From: Paraburkholderia sp. BCC1886
GTDB lineage: Bacteria; Pseudomonadota; Gammaproteobacteria; Burkholderiales; Burkholderiaceae
DNA: 64,000 nucleotides
NCBI RefSeq assembly: GCF_900996245.1
Contig: NZ_CAAJGK010000107.1
Coordinates: 259,099-323,098 of the forward strand
Direction of reading: 5' to 3'
Shown here piece after piece: positions 62,004 through 64,000 of this stretch (its first letter is position 1; every line of letters starts with the position of its first letter). Made by a program: the position numbers and the translations under genes. The notes under the pieces are model-generated. The model saw only the letters and a program-made list of their open reading frames with translations. It did not search any database and was not told the origin of the DNA.

Positions 62004-63428
62004 TCAGCGACGCGGTGCGGTGGCGGGGGCTGAGGCGGTGGCTGAGCCGACTGACTTCGGCTCGGCGTCCGGCTCGGGCCCCACGCCGAGCGCGAGCGAT
62101 TCGATCTGGCTGTCGAGCGCGCGATGCCGCGTTTCGATGCCGAACAGTCCCACGACCAGGCCTTGCACGACCAGCAGCGCGGCGAGGATCGCGGTGACGC
62201 CGTTGATGCCGCTGCCGCTCTGGAACACCAGCACGACGACTTGCGGGGCGAGCATCGACGCGAGGCGTCCGGCTACATTCGAAATCGCCGTGCCGCGCAG
62301 ACGCAGTTCGGTCGGGAACAGTTCGGGGACGTAAGTCGAAAACGCGAGCGTGCCGCAGAAATACAGCGCGGCGAACAGCAGAAGCCCGAGCACGGTGGCA
62401 ACGACCAGCGAGTTGGCATGCGGATAGAGCAGACCGAGCGCCGCGGCGACGAACGACATGCCCGCAATCCCTTTCTTGCGGCCCCAGCGGTCGGACAGCA
62501 GCGCGGCGAGCCCGGCGCCGAGCAGCGCGCCGGTCGCCATCAGCGACGCGTAGCCGAGCGACGACGACACGCTCAGGCCTTTCTGAACCAGAAACGTCGG
62601 CAGCCAGATGACGAAGCCGAACAGCGCGCTGAAGCCGACGATGTTGACCGTGATGCCGAGCAACGTGGCGCGCAACAGTCGCCGGCCAAACAGATCCCGC
62701 ATGCGGAACGACTGCATCGGCATTTCCGCGACGGCGACCGGTTCGGGCAACACGCGGCCCGCCGCGACCTCCGCTTCGATTTCCGTGACGATCGCATCGG
62801 CTTCGTCGAAGCGGCCGACCGACTCCAGCCAGCGCGGCGATTCCGGCAACTTCTTGCGCGCCGCCCACGTGAGCAGCGCGCCGAGACCGACGATCACGAA
62901 CATCCAGCGCCAGCCAAAAGCCGGAATGATGAAATAGCTCGCGAGCGTCGCGCCCAGCAACGAAGAATTCGCTACCAGCGTGAGAATCGCGGCCCATTTG
63001 CCGCGCCGTGCGGGCGGAATGAATTCGCCGATCATCCCGTAGCCGACGATGACTTCCGCGCCGAGACCGAGTCCCATCACGAAACGCAAACCGATCAGCC
63101 AGTGGATGTCCGGCGCTGCCGCGGCCGCGAGCGAAGCCAGACCGAACAGCAGCAGATTGAACTGGAAGCTGAAACGCCGCCCGTAACGGTCGCCGACGAT
63201 ACCGGCCACGATCGCGCCGATCAGCATGCCGAGAAAACCCGCCGACACGAAATGCGCGTTCTGCGCCATGGTCGACCAGCCGCTGTGCACGAGCGCGATC
63301 ATCACGCCGCCCGCGAGATACAGGTCGAAGGTGTCGAAGAACAGGCCCGCGGCGATCATCGCGGCGAGCCGCCGATGAAACGGACCTTCGGGCAAACGGT
63401 CGAGCCGTTGAGCGGCGGTATGGCGCAT
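62004..63428 (-). CDS. MFS transporter, probable organic-acid importer
   Basis: 474 residues with about 12 hydrophobic segments and the loop 2-3 motif GIVGDRYGRRFSF. The GLFFDTFDLYLAGGVM start and GYASLMATGALLGAGLAAL resemble aromatic/dicarboxylate-proton symporters of the MFS. It is the first gene of the reverse operon with PrpF-like, PrpD-like and CoA-transferase genes, so it likely imports their substrate. An AT-rich palindrome lies 46 nt before its start. Confidence 0.88.
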   Translation of the reverse strand: MRHTAAQRLDRLPEGPFHRRLAAMIAAGLFFDTFDLYLAGGVMIALVHSGWSTMAQNAHFVSAGFLGMLIGAIVAGIVGDRYGRRFSFQFNLLLFGLASLAAAAAPDIHWLIGLRFVMGLGLGAEVIVGYGMIGEFIPPARRGKWAAILTLVANSSLLGATLASYFIIPAFGWRWMFVIVGLGALLTWAARKKLPESPRWLESVGRFDEADAIVTEIEAEVAAGRVLPEPVAVAEMPMQSFRMRDLFGRRLLRATLLGITVNIVGFSALFGFVIWLPTFLVQKGLSVSSSLGYASLMATGALLGAGLAALLSDRWGRKKGIAGMSFVAAALGLLYPHANSLVVATVLGLLLFAALYFCGTLAFSTYVPELFPTELRLRGTAISNVAGRLASMLAPQVVVLVFQSGSGINGVTAILAALLVVQGLVVGLFGIETRHRALDSQIESLALGVGPEPDAEPKSVGSATASAPATAPRR

Positions 63429-63473
63429 GGCGGAGTTCCTGTCTACGGACTGGCGGGATCGGCTGCTGTGTAG

Positions 63474-63495
63474 GTTGTTATATTAATATAATAAC
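63474..63495. promoter_or_regulatory. AT-rich 22-bp palindromic operator candidate
   Basis: GTTGTTATATTAATATAATAAC is a near-perfect palindrome (one mismatched pair, 14-bp perfect core TTATATTAATATAA) in an otherwise GC-rich intergenic region. It is centred between the divergent MFS and acyl-CoA dehydrogenase genes. It resembles GntR-family operators in size and AT content; no such regulator is in the window. Confidence 0.55.
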
Positions 63496-63602
63496 TAGCG
63501 TCGAGATGTCATGGTTTGCCCCTAACGCGTCCCGCACCTGGGCGACGGCGGCGCCACGAGCGCCGCCGTCGTGCTACCTTCCCGGAACCACAAGGAGACG
63601 CC

Positions 63603-64000
63603 ATGGATTTCACCCTGCCGCCAGCGCTGCTGGAACTGCGGGATCGCACCCGACGCTTCATCGCCGAGCAGGTCGTTCCGCTGGAGTCGACGCTCCGTCA
63701 TGGTTCGCATGGACCGGGCGACGAGTTGCGCCAGCAACTCGTGGAACGCGCCCGCGCGGCCGGGCTGCTCACGCCGCATGCAAGCCGCGAACTCGGCGGC
63801 CTCGGACTCACACACGTCGAAAAAGCGGTGGTGTTCGAGGAAGCGGGCTATTCGCCGCTCGGCCCGATCGCGATGAATATTCACGCGCCGGACGAAGGCA
63901 ATATCCACCTGATGGAAAGCGTCGCGTCGCCCGCGCAGAAAGCGCGCTGGCTGGCGCCGCAGGTGGCCGGTCACACCCGCTCGTGTTTCGCGATGACCGA
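63603..64000 (+). CDS. Acyl-CoA dehydrogenase family protein, 3' end outside window
   Basis: The first 132 codons are visible and the frame is open at the window end. The N-terminal helical domain is typical: MDFTLPPALLELRDRTRRFI, then RAAGLLTPHASRELGGLGL, EEAGYSPLGPIAMNIHAPDEGN in part, and LAPQVAGHTRSCFAMT, which leads into the FAD-binding strand. AAGGAGACGCC lies before the ATG. It is divergent from the MFS-PrpF-PrpD-CaiB operon and may oxidise the CoA ester made by that operon. The catalytic glutamate is not in view. Confidence 0.85.
   Translation, partial: MDFTLPPALLELRDRTRRFIAEQVVPLESTLRHGSHGPGDELRQQLVERARAAGLLTPHASRELGGLGLTHVEKAVVFEEAGYSPLGPIAMNIHAPDEGNIHLMESVASPAQKARWLAPQVAGHTRSCFAMT

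Noticed and set aside
60775..62997. A possible 740-residue fusion protein containing PrpF
   Set aside because: The upstream half is an out-of-frame reading of the MFS gene; the PrpF family starts exactly at the ATG at 61971.
1..64000. Prophage, insertion sequence, CRISPR array or genomic island
   Set aside because: No transposase, integrase, phage structural gene or spacer array was found. The only tRNA (57947-58033) has no duplicated 3' end or integrase gene beside it.

Overview
The window is GC-rich chromosomal DNA from a betaproteobacterium of the Burkholderiaceae, most like Paraburkholderia. The main reasons are the surE-pcm-nlpD-rpoS order, the phaC-phaA-phaB-phaR polyhydroxyalkanoate locus downstream of bamD/rluD/pgeF, a Cupriavidus-type bktB thiolase and an EnvZ/OmpR pair. 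Almost all of the sequence is housekeeping or conserved accessory genes. I found no insertion sequence, prophage, CRISPR array, plasmid origin or rRNA, and only one tRNA.

Layout. 1-2749: a NitT/TauT-type ABC importer (binding protein cut by the window edge, ATPase, permease), followed by a reverse-strand quinone oxidoreductase. 4011-10131: surE, pcm, nlpD and rpoS (stationary-phase and stress block), a PolB-like 3'-5' exonuclease and rlmD. 10251-13428: bamD (reverse) divergent from rluD-pgeF. 13904-18999: the PHA locus phaC, phaA, phaB and phaR, with a recognisable phaC promoter and a probable PhaR operator. 19169-25993: dusC, rimO, bktB, a secreted protein, metC and serB. 26279-30532: a bacterial NHEJ module (Ku, three-domain LigD, a small hydrophilic protein). 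30539-37849: a LysR regulator divergent from a zinc-type alcohol dehydrogenase/quinone reductase, a secreted protein, fetAB-like transporter genes, and an AsmA-family protein with a tiny membrane protein. 37974-43188: a small conserved protein, then a two-component cluster (membrane histidine kinase, stand-alone receiver, REC-PAS-HK-REC hybrid) with no DNA-binding output. 43259-53399: mscL, threonine/serine dehydratase, argE, mfd, ispD-ispF and envZ-ompR. 53629-57743: a small secreted protein, a DUF1800-DUF1501 pair and a squalene/phytoene-synthase-like protein with degenerate metal motifs. 57947-58033: tRNA-Leu(UAG). 58097-64000: a reverse-strand catabolic-looking cluster (MFS transporter, PrpF, MmgE/PrpD, family III CoA transferase) divergent from an acyl-CoA dehydrogenase that runs off the window, with an AT-rich palindrome between them.

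How the genes work together. PhaA, BktB, PhaB and PhaC make PHA from acetyl-CoA and propionyl-CoA, and PhaR is the expected regulator. NlpD should activate a cell-wall amidase and shares a transcriptional neighbourhood with rpoS. Ku and LigD repair double-strand breaks. RlmD, RluD, DusC and RimO are rRNA, tRNA and ribosomal-protein modification enzymes. The last cluster is the best candidate for an undescribed pathway: import of an organic acid, CoA activation, isomerisation/dehydration and acyl-CoA oxidation.

All calls come from reading the sequence and protein motifs; no database search was run.
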